Translations under genes and position numbers: made by a program
Notes under the pieces: generated by a model
What the model was told of the DNA's origin: nothing
Database searches by the model: none
Seen by the model: only the letters and a program-made list of their open reading frames with translations
Source of the DNA: Paenibacillus sp. G2S3
GTDB lineage: Bacteria; Bacillota; Bacilli; Paenibacillales; Paenibacillaceae
Assembly (NCBI RefSeq): GCF_030123105.1
Contig: NZ_CP126095.1
Span: 5,208,001 to 5,272,000 of the forward strand
Direction of reading: 5' to 3'
Length of the DNA: 64,000 nt
Shown here: positions 1 through 9,384 of the stretch, piece after piece
Layout: each line of letters opens with the position of its first letter
How positions within the stretch are numbered: the first letter of the stretch is position 1

Positions 1-346
1 GTAAATGAGCAAGATCGTAGTTCATGAAAAGGTCTATGTTTTGATTGGTCATCAAGGCAGTATCCAGCTTTAAGTTTCCTGCATCGTCATTTACATTACG
101 GATATACTCGACTTGAACGTCTGGATGATCTTTATTCCAGTTATCAATTACAGCTTGAGGCCCGGCTTCTGCAGGAACTGCCCCCCACATCGTAAGCTTT
201 ATTTTCTCCTTTGCTGTTTGTCCATTTGCACTGCCCTGCGCATCTTTATTTCCACTACTTCCATTACTTCCACTACTACCACAACCAGCCAGCATCGTAC
301 CTGCTAATAAGACAGAAAGCACTGCAGGATACCACTTTTTCTTCAT
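1..346 (-). CDS. Extracellular solute-binding lipoprotein of a sugar ABC transporter (N-terminal part)
   Basis: Only the first 115 or so codons are in the window; the gene continues past base 1. Read on the minus strand from an ATG at 346, preceded by a purine-rich AAGGGGGAAGA site. The protein begins with a lipoprotein signal peptide: a KKK n-region, a hydrophobic core and a lipobox LAGC with Cys at about residue 22, followed by a Ser/Gly/Asn-rich linker. The mature start (LTMWGAVPAEAG, then a VIDNWNKDHPDVQV segment) is typical of family 1 carbohydrate-binding proteins, which sit outside the membrane and deliver sugars to an ABC permease. The adjacent YesN/YesM-type sensor and regulator usually control such importers. 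The sugar cannot be told. Confidence 0.85.
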   Translation of the reverse strand, partial: MKKKWYPAVLSVLLAGTMLAGCGSSGSNGSSGNKDAQGSANGQTAKEKIKLTMWGAVPAEAGPQAVIDNWNKDHPDVQVEYIRNVNDDAGNLKLDTALMTNQNIDLFMNYDLAHL

Positions 347-441
347 CGATATCTTCCCCCTTGGAAGGATTATGTGTTGTGCTCTACGTCTATAACTTTA
401 TCATCAGAGCGGATTCTGGGGGATGAACTACATTTGGGAAC

Positions 442-1209
442 TTATAGAACGTTTTTTGGTTCTTTACGGAATTCATTTGGCGTGACACCACACCACTTTT
501 TGAAAATTTTTATAAAATAATTATCGTTCTCAAAGCCCACCTGCTGCCCAATCTCGCTAATTGTCAGCTTCGTCTCTGCAAGCAGCATTTTCCCAGCCTG
601 AATACGCCGCTCTTGAATATAATTCGTCAACGTTTTCCCTGTTTTTTTCTTAAATAAGTCACTGATATAGCTGGCATCCATTCGTATCAGCTCTGACATG
701 GATTTGAGCGAGATGTCCTCAGAATAATGTTCTTCAATATAAGCTATAATTTTGTTCATCTCTACATGATCTGTCGGTCCTGTTTGCTGCTTCTCAGGAA
801 ACCATTTATCGGCCTTCTTCATCTTCACCATTCGCTCCAGCTCGGCATGAACCTTACCCATCGTCTGTTTCAAGCCTTGGAGATCTAAAGACAGCTTCAG
901 AATGTAGTCCGAAGCCCCAAATACGAGCGCTTGCCGAGCGTATTCAAATTCACTCAATGCGGTCAACATAACAAATCGACAGTCGAAGCCTTCCTCTCGC
1001 GCAACTTGAAGGAGCTTCACCCCATCCATCACTGGCATATTAATATCCGTCACTACCACATCAGGGCGAAGCTCACGAATCATTTGCAAGCCCACTTCTC
1101 CATTCTCCGCTTCACCTATAATTTCAAACGGAATTCCAGCCTTTAAGAATAGCTTCCGTATACTTTTAACCGCAGGTTGTTCATCATCCACAATTAACGT
1201 TCTCCACAT
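442..1209 (-). CDS. YesN-like response regulator, REC plus AraC-type DNA-binding domain
   Basis: Cytoplasmic response regulator of 255 residues. The receiver domain (about 1-120) has the acidic pair D8/D9, phospho-acceptor D55 in the VVVTDINMP strand, T83 and K105. A linker leads to a C-terminal AraC/XylS domain (about 150-250) with two helix-turn-helix motifs and the family signature GFENDNYFIKIFKKWCGVTPNEFR. It overlaps the 3' end of the histidine kinase gene by 16 bp, so the two are translationally coupled and should form one phosphorelay. Such pairs normally activate nearby carbohydrate transporter genes, here probably the binding protein just downstream. The target sugar is not known. 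Confidence 0.9.
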   Translation of the reverse strand: MWRTLIVDDEQPAVKSIRKLFLKAGIPFEIIGEAENGEVGLQMIRELRPDVVVTDINMPVMDGVKLLQVAREEGFDCRFVMLTALSEFEYARQALVFGASDYILKLSLDLQGLKQTMGKVHAELERMVKMKKADKWFPEKQQTGPTDHVEMNKIIAYIEEHYSEDISLKSMSELIRMDASYISDLFKKKTGKTLTNYIQERRIQAGKMLLAETKLTISEIGQQVGFENDNYFIKIFKKWCGVTPNEFRKEPKNVL

Positions 1210-2999
1210 GTGAGCTTACCTCCATCATAAGGTTTTGAAATAAGAAGTGGAAAATGGATAATCACTTCAGTTCCTGTGTCCGAAGATACAATGTCCATAC
1301 CTGTCCGTTGATTCTTGAACAACAGCTCCAAGCTTTCCCTAATATTCTGAACACCAATTCCTTTTCGTTTCCGTGTGGCCTTGTTCAGCTGTGCTCTTTC
1401 TATCCCCATGCCGTTATCTCTAACCTGCAGGTACAACTGCTGACCAGTCACCTTAGCGGAGATATCAATTCTCCCTTGTTTCACAGACTGACCGAAGCCG
1501 TGAATCAAGCTATTTTCAATTAAGGGCTGAAGACAGAATTTAGGGATTAATGCGTATTGTAACTCCTCGTTGATATCATATTGAATTTCAATCCCATGTC
1601 CGAAACGTTGCCGCTGAATCTCCATGTAAGATTCAATGAGTACGATCTCATCCTTTAACAGGATCAAATCCACTTCAGTATTTAATGTCGTCTCCAATAT
1701 TTTTCCTAGTGCAACACAAATTCCATAAATTTCATCATCATCTTTATCTAAGGCGATGCTCTTTATCGTATTCAATGTATTAAGTAGAAAATGCGGGTTC
1801 ATCTGCGAGAGCAACACCTGAAATCGAACAAATTGCTTCTGTTTTTCTTCAAGCTGAAGACGCTGCAATAGCTCATTTAAATCATGGATCATGATATTGA
1901 AACTCTGAGTGAGTGCAAGTATCTCTCCGCGCCCATGTTCGGGTAACTTCATTTTAAGATTCGTTTTAGCGGTCATCTCCATCTTCTTCTGTAGCTTCTT
2001 AAGCGGCACTGTAATCGTCGATGATATAAAATAGGTTAATAGAACAAATAGCAGTAGTATGACTCCAAATCCAGCAAAAAATCGTCGTTTCTGTTTGTCC
2101 ACCTCAAGAAATAGCTGTGCTAGCTGTACCTTTTTAACGACATAGCCATTCAACTCTTCGATGTAGCTGTATGTGTATAGGCTTTTCTCCTTCGGGTCGA
2201 TGATGGATGCAGCACGCTCTGTCCGCCGCTGGTTGGCGCTCTTCACAATACTCTGCGCAATATCAGGAGAAAAGGTCTCATCCTTATCCGGATTAAGCAT
2301 CACTCTCCCTAAAGCATCGAGCAGAAAAAAAGACCCTTCCTGTTTACTCCCTAACGTTGATTTAGTAAACCACTCTTCATAATCGATACTTAATCTTGCA
2401 TAGGCATAAATGTTCAAACCATTATCACGCATAACCTCATAGAGACTAAGCATTTTCTTACTTGTTGTACTTTCCCGGACCACATTGTTCTTGTCATTCG
2501 GATTCCATATATATCGATTCGCTCCTTCTCGCTTCAATGCTTGAACCCAATCCTCCGATTGGATTTCGTCGTAGCTCAAGGTTTCCTTCGGCATATAGGA
2601 AGTGTATGCGTTTCCATGAAGGTCGATTAAAGTATAATATACCGTCGCTCCACTCATGAAGAATGTATTTTCTATCGCTCCAAACTTGTTTTCAACAAGC
2701 TTTTTTCTTGTGATTTCATCAGATTGCTCGGGATTCTTCATTATCGATAAAATCGTCGTATCTTGTTCGAGTAATAATCCTGTTTTCATAACGAGACTCA
2801 TGAGATCAACAAAACCATTCTTAATCCCAATAAGCTGTTCTATGTTCTTCGTTTCCGCATTATCCTGCAGCATTTGTTCTGTCTCTTTGAAGTTATATAG
2901 AACGAGTATCGCAATGGGTGTTAATACCAACAGCAAGAAAGCAAACAAAATCCGATTCTTAAAGGTACTTGGCGTAAGTTTCAAATATAATCGCTTCAC
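1194..2999 (-). CDS. YesM-like sensor histidine kinase
   Basis: Membrane sensor kinase of 601 residues. Transmembrane segments lie at about 17-36 and 308-328, flanking an extracytoplasmic sensing domain of about 270 residues. A HAMP linker (about 325-380) follows. The His_kinase domain has the motif QMNPHFLLNTLN with the phospho-acceptor H403, and the C-terminal HATPase region has an N-box (LIENSLIHGF, near 495) and the glycine motif RDNGMGIE. This arrangement is that of the YesM/LytS-type kinases paired with AraC-type regulators. The kinase is the first gene of a two-gene operon with the regulator. The ligand is probably a carbohydrate, by context only. Confidence 0.9.
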   Translation of the reverse strand: MKRLYLKLTPSTFKNRILFAFLLLVLTPIAILVLYNFKETEQMLQDNAETKNIEQLIGIKNGFVDLMSLVMKTGLLLEQDTTILSIMKNPEQSDEITRKKLVENKFGAIENTFFMSGATVYYTLIDLHGNAYTSYMPKETLSYDEIQSEDWVQALKREGANRYIWNPNDKNNVVRESTTSKKMLSLYEVMRDNGLNIYAYARLSIDYEEWFTKSTLGSKQEGSFFLLDALGRVMLNPDKDETFSPDIAQSIVKSANQRRTERAASIIDPKEKSLYTYSYIEELNGYVVKKVQLAQLFLEVDKQKRRFFAGFGVILLLFVLLTYFISSTITVPLKKLQKKMEMTAKTNLKMKLPEHGRGEILALTQSFNIMIHDLNELLQRLQLEEKQKQFVRFQVLLSQMNPHFLLNTLNTIKSIALDKDDDEIYGICVALGKILETTLNTEVDLILLKDEIVLIESYMEIQRQRFGHGIEIQYDINEELQYALIPKFCLQPLIENSLIHGFGQSVKQGRIDISAKVTGQQLYLQVRDNGMGIERAQLNKATRKRKGIGVQNIRESLELLFKNQRTGMDIVSSDTGTEVIIHFPLLISKPYDGGKLTCGER

Positions 3000-3062
3000 A
3001 GAAGGACTCCCCTTACATTGTATGTGCTTACAATCCTTCCCCTATTGTAATCTTCTCCTGAT

Positions 3063-3096
3063 AAAAAAAATAGAGCCGGGATATTCTCCCGGCCCT
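3063..3096 (-). terminator. Rho-independent terminator of lepA
   Basis: A 10-bp GC-rich inverted repeat (one mismatch, 5-nt loop) is followed on the minus strand by a run of eight T. It lies 10 bp after the lepA stop codon. Confidence 0.85.
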
Positions 3097-3105
3097 ACCT
3101 GAATT

Positions 3106-4920
3106 CTACTCGTCGATCTTCAATACTGCCATAAATGCTTCTTGTGGTACTTCGACACTGCCCACTTGCTTCATGCGTTTCTTACCTTCTTTTTGTTTCT
3201 CAAGCAGCTTCCGCTTACGCGAAATATCACCGCCGTAACATTTAGCAAGTACGTTTTTGCGCATCGCCTTAACGGTTTCACGCGCAACTACCTTCGTACC
3301 CACAGAGGCTTGAATCGGCACTTCGAACATTTGACGAGGGATAATCCCACGTAGTTTCTCACAAATGATACGTCCGCGGTTGTAAGCACGATCACGGTGA
3401 ACGATAAAGGACAAGGCATCAACCTGCTCATTGTTAAGCAAGATATCCATCTTGACCAGATTCGAACGACGGTACCCGCAAATTTCATAGTCGTAGGATG
3501 CGTAACCTTTTGTACCTGATTTCAACTGATCAAAGAAATCATAAACGATTTCAGACAGTGGAATCTCGTAAGTAATCGTTACACGATTAGTATCAAGATA
3601 CTCCATATTTACGAACTCGCCACGTTTGTTCTGGCACAGCTCCATTACGGTACCTACAAAGTCGTTAGGCACTATGATCGCTGCTTTAACATATGGCTCT
3701 TCAATGTAGTCAATCGTTCCGATTTCCGGATAATGTGACGGGTTGTCGATTTGAATCATTTCGCCGTTGGTCAGCATAATTCGGTAAATAACACTCGGTG
3801 CAGTTGTAATCAGTGGCAAATTGAACTCACGTTCAATCCGTTCCTGGATAATTTCCATATGCAGGAGACCAAGGAATCCGCAACGGAAGCCAAATCCAAG
3901 TGCGCTTGAGCTTTCCGGCTCAAAGCTTAGCGAAGCATCGTTAAGCTGAAGCTTCTCAAGTGCCTCACGAAGATCGTTATAATCGGAGGTTTCAATCGGA
4001 TACAAACCACAGTATACCATCGGGTTAATCTTACGATAACCTGGAAGCGGCTCAGCAGTAGGATTCTTTGCGTCAGTAACCGTATCACCGACACGAGTAT
4101 CCCCAACATGCTTGATCCCAGCTACGATAAAGCCAACATCACCAATATTCAGTTCATCTACAATGGTCATACGTGGCATAAATGCGCCAACTTCAATAAC
4201 CTCGAAGGTCTTCTCGGTTGCCATCATCTTAATCTTCGATCCCGCACGGATCTTACCGTCCATTACGCGCACATAGACGATAACGCCTTTGTAAGGATCG
4301 TAATGAGAGTCAAAAATCAACGCTTTAAGCGGATCTTCTGAATTACCGGATGGCGCAGGAACCTGCTTCACCACCTGCTCCAGAATTTCCTTGATCCCGA
4401 TACCGGCTTTGGCAGATGCCATAACCGCTTCACTGGTATCCAGTCCGATAACATCCTCAATCTCCTGCTTTACCCGGTCAGGGTCAGCGTTTGGCAAATC
4501 AATTTTGTTGAGTACAGGAAGGATTTCAAGGTTATTATCCAATGCTAAATACACATTGGCCAGTGTCTGCGCTTCAATCCCTTGAGCCGCATCCACGACC
4601 AGCAATGCGCCTTCACATGCTGCAAGACTACGGGAGACTTCATAAGTGAAATCGACGTGTCCCGGTGTATCAATCAAGTTGAGATAATACTCTACACCAT
4701 CGTCTGCACGATAGGTTAAACGCACGGCTTGCAACTTTATTGTGATACCACGTTCGCGCTCCAGATCCATCTGATCGAGCACCTGTTCCTGCATTTCACG
4801 CGTGGTTAGTGCCCCCGTGTATTCCAAAATGCGGTCAGCTAGTGTCGATTTGCCATGGTCTATATGTGCAATAATCGAGAAATTGCGAATTTGTTGTTGT
4901 CTTTTCTGAACGTCAGTCAT
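3106..4920 (-). CDS. lepA: Elongation factor 4 (back-translocating GTPase LepA)
   Basis: Ribosome-associated GTPase that promotes back-translocation or remodels stalled ribosomes. The 604 residues match the usual family length. The GTPase domain has G1 AHIDHGKST (18-26), G3 DTPGHVDF (83-90) and G4 NKID (137-140). EF-G-like domains II, III and V follow, and the LepA-specific C-terminal domain is intact, with the end [17 protein letters not shown] typical of the family. It is the last gene of the gpr-spoIIP-hypothetical-lepA block, an order also known from Bacillus, and is followed by a strong terminator. Confidence 0.97.
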   Translation of the reverse strand: MTDVQKRQQQIRNFSIIAHIDHGKSTLADRILEYTGALTTREMQEQVLDQMDLERERGITIKLQAVRLTYRADDGVEYYLNLIDTPGHVDFTYEVSRSLAACEGALLVVDAAQGIEAQTLANVYLALDNNLEILPVLNKIDLPNADPDRVKQEIEDVIGLDTSEAVMASAKAGIGIKEILEQVVKQVPAPSGNSEDPLKALIFDSHYDPYKGVIVYVRVMDGKIRAGSKIKMMATEKTFEVIEVGAFMPRMTIVDELNIGDVGFIVAGIKHVGDTRVGDTVTDAKNPTAEPLPGYRKINPMVYCGLYPIETSDYNDLREALEKLQLNDASLSFEPESSSALGFGFRCGFLGLLHMEIIQERIEREFNLPLITTAPSVIYRIMLTNGEMIQIDNPSHYPEIGTIDYIEEPYVKAAIIVPNDFVGTVMELCQNKRGEFVNMEYLDTNRVTITYEIPLSEIVYDFFDQLKSGTKGYASYDYEICGYRRSNLVKMDILLNNEQVDALSFIVHRDRAYNRGRIICEKLRGIIPRQMFEVPIQASVGTKVVARETVKAMRKNVLAKCYGGDISRKRKLLEKQKEGKKRMKQVGSVEVPQEAFMAVLKIDE

Positions 4921-5009
4921 TCCTTACCCCCACAGACAGCCTGATATTAATCCACTTATTATAACAGTACAAGCTTACTCCATCAATCCCGCCCTTACGT
5001 AAAACAGAA

Positions 5010-5046
5010 GAAACAGTTATTCACGTACCCGTGAAATAACTGTTTC
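5010..5046 (-). terminator. Hairpin terminator after the membrane-anchored hypothetical gene
   Basis: A long, nearly perfect inverted repeat (arms of about 16 bp, 4-nt loop) starts 9 bp after the stop codon at 5055. On the minus strand it is followed by TTCTGTTTT, a weak T-tract. It separates the hypothetical gene from lepA. Confidence 0.65.
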
Positions 5047-5054
5047 TCCTAAAA

Positions 5055-5549
5055 TCATTGTGATTCTTCCGCCGAATCGAACAATGAGACTACCCAGCGT
5101 ATGCCCTTCTGAGAAGCTTGCTGCAGAAGACCCGCCGTTTTATCCGCTATCACATCGACTGTCGGCTTTTGTTCCTCGGGAATCAGAATCTGCTCCGGAG
5201 TTTTCGTATTATACCCGTCTACCACCTGCTGAGGAAGATCTGTAGCTGGCGCAGGATTGCTATTCTGAGGCAAAGGAGAAACAGGTGTGTATGCACCTGT
5301 GATAGGGTCGATCACCATCGGAACATACACATAAGTCTGCCCACCTTGTGTAACCCCATTCTTTATCGGCTGTGATTGCATGCCCGTCACTTGACTGGTT
5401 GGCGTAGTCGATAGGTCGGTCCAGCCTGGCAGCAGCTTAGAGACGGTTGCCCCTCCGCTGCCACTGAACTGCATACCTAACAGTATACCGACCCCTGCCC
5501 AAATACCGACCATAACCAGTTTTTTACCGAAACGAGACATGTAAGCCAC
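5055..5549 (-). CDS. Membrane-anchored hypothetical protein
   Basis: Protein of 164 residues that I do not recognise. The N-terminus has a short basic stretch and one transmembrane helix (about 10-27), so most of the protein should lie outside the membrane or in the forespore/mother-cell space. The middle is rich in Pro, Thr, Gln and Asn with a VYVPMVIDPITGAYTP segment; the C-terminus is amphipathic helix-like (KTAGLLQQASQKGIRWVVSLFD). It lies between spoIIP and lepA on the same strand, where a sporulation-linked role would be natural, but that is inference from position. The start has a good site (AAGGAG) upstream. Confidence 0.7.
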   Translation of the reverse strand: MAYMSRFGKKLVMVGIWAGVGILLGMQFSGSGGATVSKLLPGWTDLSTTPTSQVTGMQSQPIKNGVTQGGQTYVYVPMVIDPITGAYTPVSPLPQNSNPAPATDLPQQVVDGYNTKTPEQILIPEEQKPTVDVIADKTAGLLQQASQKGIRWVVSLFDSAEESQ

Positions 5550-5602
5550 TCCTTTTTAAATACTTGGTAATAAATCTGTTACTCTAATTGAATGTCTACA
5601 GG

Positions 5603-6976
5603 TTAGGAAGCTCCGTTCGACTTTTGGGGTGCCGTAGCATTGGTTTGTCCCTTGCTCTCTTGGGTTGTAGGATTCGTCGCCTTGCCAGCTGCGTTTACCT
5701 TCTCCGAGTCATGACTGCTCCAGTACACATCCGCAATAGCATCTGCTAAAATATCAGCCGTACGCTTTAATTCTTCCGCTGTATTATCAATACCGCCCAC
5801 TTCAATCAAAACACTATTAGGTGAGAGGGTTTGGTTGTACTCCCCGTTGTTTCCTTTACCCGCAGCTTTTCCCCATATCCCGCGAGATATTCCTGGGTAA
5901 CTCTTTTCAATCGTTTGATGAATCTTGTTCGCAAACTCTTCATTCTTCTTCCAATCTTTATTCGCATGTCCAATAATAAAATACACCTGAGCGTAACTTT
6001 TCCCATCAATCACTGCAGTTGTTTTGCCATGACGCTGCGAGTCGCGATGAATGTCGATCAGTTCACTCATTTCTTGATTTGTGCTCATCGCAGATTTAAC
6101 CAACATTCGAGAGTATTTGTAGGAAAAATTCCAGTTATAGTCGGCAATTTTAGTTAGAAAATCTTCTTTGGCATGAACTGTACCAATCCCGCGTTGTTCC
6201 AATCTTTTCGTAATATATGATCCTACCAGCATTACATTCTTAGAAGAAACCGCAGAGCTTGGATTTTCGTTCGCTACTCCTAGTAGAGGGTTATACGCCT
6301 CCCGAGGATGTGAATGATAGATAAGGATACGTTTAACCGAGGTGTCCTTGGTATTATCTGTCTCGCTTTGCGGATCACTCTTATCCGTACCTCCCGCAGC
6401 TCCTGATGGCTCAGGAGACGGAGCTATCGTCGCTTCAGGCTGCTGTTCTGGGGTATCTTCGGGCTTGTCTACTTCGTTTGGAACAGATGGTTCAGCCTCT
6501 TCCCCTCCACCTCCAGCCAGTTCATCCGTTCCCGGATGATAATCAACAGGTGCTCCTGTAGAGCCGCCCGAGCCTTTTCGCAAAAGAAATGGATCATCCG
6601 CTGCCAAGCCTGGCACTTCACGAGACACTAGACTCTTCGGATCACTTGGATTCACACTGGTCAGCAATTGAAATACAAAAGAAGTTACTTTTTCACCTGA
6701 AAAAGCAGAAGGCTCTTTCCCTTGCGGTAAATGAGGTACCTCCATCCCTAACAGTTCCATGAAAAATCCACTCGATAGGGAGGCCGCAAGCCCCTTCATA
6801 GATGGAATGGGTGAAGAGTTCAACTTCTGTCCGGCCAATCCACCAGCTCCAAGCAGCATAAAAAATACTAGAGAACCTCCGGCCAACAGCAGCATCGTTC
6901 TTCCCAGCGATAAAGCATCCAGCACTCTTCCACGTAAGCGGCCGATGTTCCAAAGCTGAAACCATTTTTTATTCAT
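5603..6976 (-). CDS. spoIIP: Stage II sporulation protein P (peptidoglycan amidase/endopeptidase)
   Basis: Cell-wall hydrolase that, with SpoIID and SpoIIM, thins the septal wall and drives engulfment of the forespore. The 457 residues begin with one transmembrane helix (about 27-47), followed by a long Gly/Pro/Ser/Glu-rich low-complexity linker (about 130-215). The catalytic SpoIIP domain occupies about 216-425. It carries the zinc-site-like motif IYHSHPREAY (H221, H223), an IDIHRDS motif (H310) and E392 in LIEVGGIDNT, all characteristic of the family. The linker is longer than in B. subtilis. It lies directly downstream of gpr, as in Bacillus. Confidence 0.95.
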   Translation of the reverse strand: MNKKWFQLWNIGRLRGRVLDALSLGRTMLLLAGGSLVFFMLLGAGGLAGQKLNSSPIPSMKGLAASLSSGFFMELLGMEVPHLPQGKEPSAFSGEKVTSFVFQLLTSVNPSDPKSLVSREVPGLAADDPFLLRKGSGGSTGAPVDYHPGTDELAGGGGEEAEPSVPNEVDKPEDTPEQQPEATIAPSPEPSGAAGGTDKSDPQSETDNTKDTSVKRILIYHSHPREAYNPLLGVANENPSSAVSSKNVMLVGSYITKRLEQRGIGTVHAKEDFLTKIADYNWNFSYKYSRMLVKSAMSTNQEMSELIDIHRDSQRHGKTTAVIDGKSYAQVYFIIGHANKDWKKNEEFANKIHQTIEKSYPGISRGIWGKAAGKGNNGEYNQTLSPNSVLIEVGGIDNTAEELKRTADILADAIADVYWSSHDSEKVNAAGKATNPTTQESKGQTNATAPQKSNGAS

Positions 6977-7074
6977 TATATTTATGTCCTCCTCCAGCCC
7001 TCTGTAATCTCTTATACTCCAAATCTATGAGCGAAAGAGAAATAGTAGAACCGTAAATGAGAGAATAGACATAG

Positions 7075-7113
7075 AGTCCGGCGAGATACTGTACATCAGC
7101 ATCCCGCCGGACT
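7075..7113 (-). terminator. Possible terminator hairpin after gpr
   Basis: Perfect 9-bp inverted repeat (AGTCCGGCG arms) about 20 bp beyond the gpr stop. There is no real T-tract on the minus strand, so termination may be partial and allow read-through into spoIIP. Confidence 0.45.
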
Positions 7114-7132
7114 TGTGCTAGCAATGATTCAA

Positions 7133-8134
7133 TTAGTGGGTATAAGCGCCGACATTCTCAGGATCGACCGCATCATGCAGGGCTGCATTCAGACCACTGG
7201 CTACGATATTGGCGATGCCTTCAATAAATTCATCGATTTCCTTAGGTGTAACGATCAAATCATGTCCAAGTGGCTCAAGCACTTCCTTCACTAGTGACAA
7301 TCGTTCCTGCTCGGAAATATCGTCTAGCATCCCCATAATTTCCTTAGTATGACCAGCCCCTTGCCCAAAGTGATTCTTCATCATCTCCAGTACATTATTT
7401 ACAATAGTCGAAGCATAGCAAACTGTAGGAACACCGATAGCAATACAAGGAACACCTAGAATTTCCTGCGTCAATCCGCGCCGTTTATTACCAATCCCCG
7501 AACCGGGGTGGATGCCGATGTCGGCAATTTGAATTGTCGTATTGATCCGTTCCAGTGAACGGGATGCCAGCGCATCAATGGCAATGATGAGATCTGGCTT
7601 TGTACGATCCACGATCCCCTGCACAACCTCACTCGACTCGATACCGGTCAATCCTAATACGCCGGGAGCAATAGCACTCACCTTGCGATAGCCTGGAGAG
7701 ACTTGATCCGGCACGAGCTCATAAAACTGCCGAGTAATGAGCGCATTCTCCACAACCAGCGGACCCAGTGAATCTGGAGTCACATTCCAGTTACCTAATC
7801 CAACGATCAGCACAGATGCATCCTTACCAATCCCAATCCTAGTCAGGAAGTCCTCGAATTCGCGAGCAAAGACTTCAGCTACTTTTTGCTGCAAGCCAGT
7901 ATCTCCATTGCGCAATGCTGGTACCTCAAGCGTGACATAATTTCCAATCGCGCGACCTATCGCCTGTGATCCGGCAGCGTTAGCCACACCAAGCCGGGTA
8001 ACTTTTATCCCATCAGACTCTTCCACTTCTTCGTTTACACCAGGGATTGGCGTCTTTTGTGGCCCTTGAGCCATTTCCTTTGCCTCTAATGCCAAGTCCG
8101 TGCGTACCGAATATAGCTGCAGATCAGGTTCCAT
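7133..8134 (-). CDS. gpr: Germination protease GPR (spore protease, family A25)
   Basis: Aspartic-type protease that degrades small acid-soluble spore proteins during germination. The 333 residues are slightly shorter than the B. subtilis enzyme. The zymogen propeptide site is visible as YSVRTDLALEA near residue 8-18, the sequence cleaved on activation. The conserved core contains VGLGNWNVTPDSLGP, AIAPGVLGLTGIESSE and PDLIIAIDALASRS, including the family aspartates, plus ADIGIHPGSGIGN. It is followed by spoIIP. The start is supported by a perfect AGGAGG 8 bp before the ATG. A forespore (sigma-G) promoter would be expected; I could not identify a convincing one in the repeat-bearing leader. 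Confidence 0.95.
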   Translation of the reverse strand: MEPDLQLYSVRTDLALEAKEMAQGPQKTPIPGVNEEVEESDGIKVTRLGVANAAGSQAIGRAIGNYVTLEVPALRNGDTGLQQKVAEVFAREFEDFLTRIGIGKDASVLIVGLGNWNVTPDSLGPLVVENALITRQFYELVPDQVSPGYRKVSAIAPGVLGLTGIESSEVVQGIVDRTKPDLIIAIDALASRSLERINTTIQIADIGIHPGSGIGNKRRGLTQEILGVPCIAIGVPTVCYASTIVNNVLEMMKNHFGQGAGHTKEIMGMLDDISEQERLSLVKEVLEPLGHDLIVTPKEIDEFIEGIANIVASGLNAALHDAVDPENVGAYTH

Positions 8135-8153
8135 TGTTCCAGCCTCCTAAAAG

Positions 8154-8275
8154 TTTTGTTAGTATCGCTCCATTGAATTACTTCGGACAAAACTCACATC
8201 GGAAGCGATACTTAGTTTTGTAAGCAGACACTTCCTTGAGTTACTTCTAACAAAAACTCAAATTGCAAGCTTCTG
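8154..8275. repeat. Two degenerate tandem copies of a ~60-bp sequence upstream of gpr
   Basis: Bases 8154-8213 and 8216-8275 align with each other over their whole length (shared core TTGARTTACTTCNRACAAAA then CTCAMAT). The first copy also contains a 9-bp inverted repeat, AGTATCGCT at 8161-8169 and AGCGATACT at 8204-8212. Together with the rpsT promoter this accounts for the gpr-rpsT intergenic space. Confidence 0.6.
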
Positions 8276-8357
8276 CCTATGCTCTTTTGTCGATAGTGTG
8301 CGAGAGAAAGCCCTTGTTTATGCAGGTTAAAATGGTTTAATTTGAAAGCTTTAAGTA

Positions 8358-8386
8358 TTGCTTTTTACTACCGGTCATGCTAAACT
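8358..8386 (+). promoter_or_regulatory. Probable vegetative promoter of rpsT
   Basis: TTGCTT (8358-8363), a 17-bp spacer and TAAACT (8381-8386) give a moderate sigma-A match about 60 bp before the rpsT start. Confidence 0.5.
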
Positions 8387-8444
8387 ATTTTAAGTTGTGA
8401 ATCATTTGATAATGATTTCGAATGTCTTACAGGAGGTGAATGCA

Positions 8445-8717
8445 ATGCCAAATATTAAATCCGCGGTTAAACGCGTAAACACGAACGAAAAACGCCGTGC
8501 ACTGAACGCTTCCCAAAAATCCGCGCTTCGTACAGCTGTGAAAACTGCTGATGTAGCACTGACAGGTACGGAAGTTGAAACTGCTCAAGCTGCTTTCCAA
8601 GCTGCTTCCAAAAAGCTGGACAAGGCCGTATCTAAAGGTCTGGTTCATAAAAATGCGGCTGCCCGCAAAAAATCCCGCTTGGCGAAGAAATTGAACGCTC
8701 TTAAGGCTCAAGCCTAG
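8445..8717 (+). CDS. rpsT: 30S ribosomal protein S20
   Basis: Small basic 90-residue protein of the 30S subunit that binds 16S rRNA during early assembly. Sequence [18 protein letters not shown], then the helical body and the C-terminal [18 protein letters not shown] are typical of S20. The ATG at 8445 follows AGGAGGTGA with ideal spacing; an in-frame upstream ATG at 8397 lacks such a site and would add 16 atypical residues. It is transcribed alone, divergent from gpr, and ends in its own terminator. Confidence 0.97.
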   Translation: MPNIKSAVKRVNTNEKRRALNASQKSALRTAVKTADVALTGTEVETAQAAFQAASKKLDKAVSKGLVHKNAAARKKSRLAKKLNALKAQA

Positions 8718-8743
8718 GACGACATTCATAATGAGCAATTGAA

Positions 8744-8781
8744 GAACCTGACCGCTATGTTTCATACGGTTGGGTTTTTTT
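8744..8781 (+). terminator. Terminator of rpsT
   Basis: Inverted repeat AACCTGACCG/CGGTTGGGTT with a run of seven T, 27 bp after the rpsT stop. Confidence 0.8.
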
Positions 8782-8819
8782 GTGTCTACTATTTTATAAA
8801 TATAGTTAGTTGAATGAAA

Positions 8820-8850
8820 GAAAACCACCTTAGAAAGGCGGTTTTTTTGA
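8820..8850 (-). terminator. Terminator of the lipoprotein gene, possibly bidirectional
   Basis: A 10-bp stem with a 3-nt loop. On the minus strand it pairs fully (one G-U pair) and is followed by TTTTCTTT; on the plus strand it has one mismatch but a run of seven T, so it may also back up rpsT. Confidence 0.65.
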
Positions 8851-8854
8851 ACGA

Positions 8855-9346
8855 TCAGCTTTTCTCTTTTTTCTCTTTTTTCATTTCATAATAGTGACCA
8901 TCCCATAAAAAAATCATAGTTTGGTCGTCTTTAATAATAAAAATACTACCGGCATTTGTCCAATTATTTATAGATACCGTTTTAACCGATTCTGATTCAA
9001 TTCCAATGTCACTTAATTCATTTCTGTATTCGTTAAAAAAATCATCCTGTGTTAGGCTCTCTTCCTTATATTCAGGGTTCATAATTTCATCTTTATTAAA
9101 GGATGCTTTTTCTTTCGAATAAGTTACTTTCATTCCAATTAGGTTTTCATCCTCAGCTGCCGAGATAGGTGTAGAACCAACTATACTTTGTACACTCCAA
9201 TCACCAAAATAGGAAGGTGAATCTGAAGAAGTATTCGCAGGCGACCCAGAAGTAGAACCTGACGGTGAATTCGTATCAGTTTTACCACAAGAACTAATCA
9301 ATAGAACGACCAAAAGCAGTGCCAAATAGTAAAATATATTTTTCAT
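8855..9346 (-). CDS. Hypothetical lipoprotein
   Basis: Secreted lipoprotein of 163 residues that I do not recognise. The ATG at 9346 starts a short basic/hydrophobic signal peptide ending in a lipobox ISSC; the in-frame upstream start at 9376 would add ten polar residues in front of the signal and was not used. A Ser/Thr/Pro-rich linker follows the lipidated Cys. The rest is an acidic globular domain with a SYFGDWSVQSIVG motif and a C-terminal FIIKDDQTMIFLWDGHYYEMKK segment, reminiscent of small lipocalin-like beta-barrel lipoproteins. It lies between rpsT and holA on the opposite strand to rpsT and has lower GC than its neighbours. Confidence 0.75.
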   Translation of the reverse strand: MKNIFYYLALLLVVLLISSCGKTDTNSPSGSTSGSPANTSSDSPSYFGDWSVQSIVGSTPISAAEDENLIGMKVTYSKEKASFNKDEIMNPEYKEESLTQDDFFNEYRNELSDIGIESESVKTVSINNWTNAGSIFIIKDDQTMIFLWDGHYYEMKKEKKEKS

Positions 9347-9384
9347 ATTTGGATCATCTCCATATACTTTTTCCACTGCTTAGT

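Noticed and set aside
113..426. Short plus-strand ORFs opposite the sugar-binding lipoprotein
   Set aside because: They are antisense to a well-supported lipoprotein start and have low-complexity Thr/Ser/Tyr sequence.
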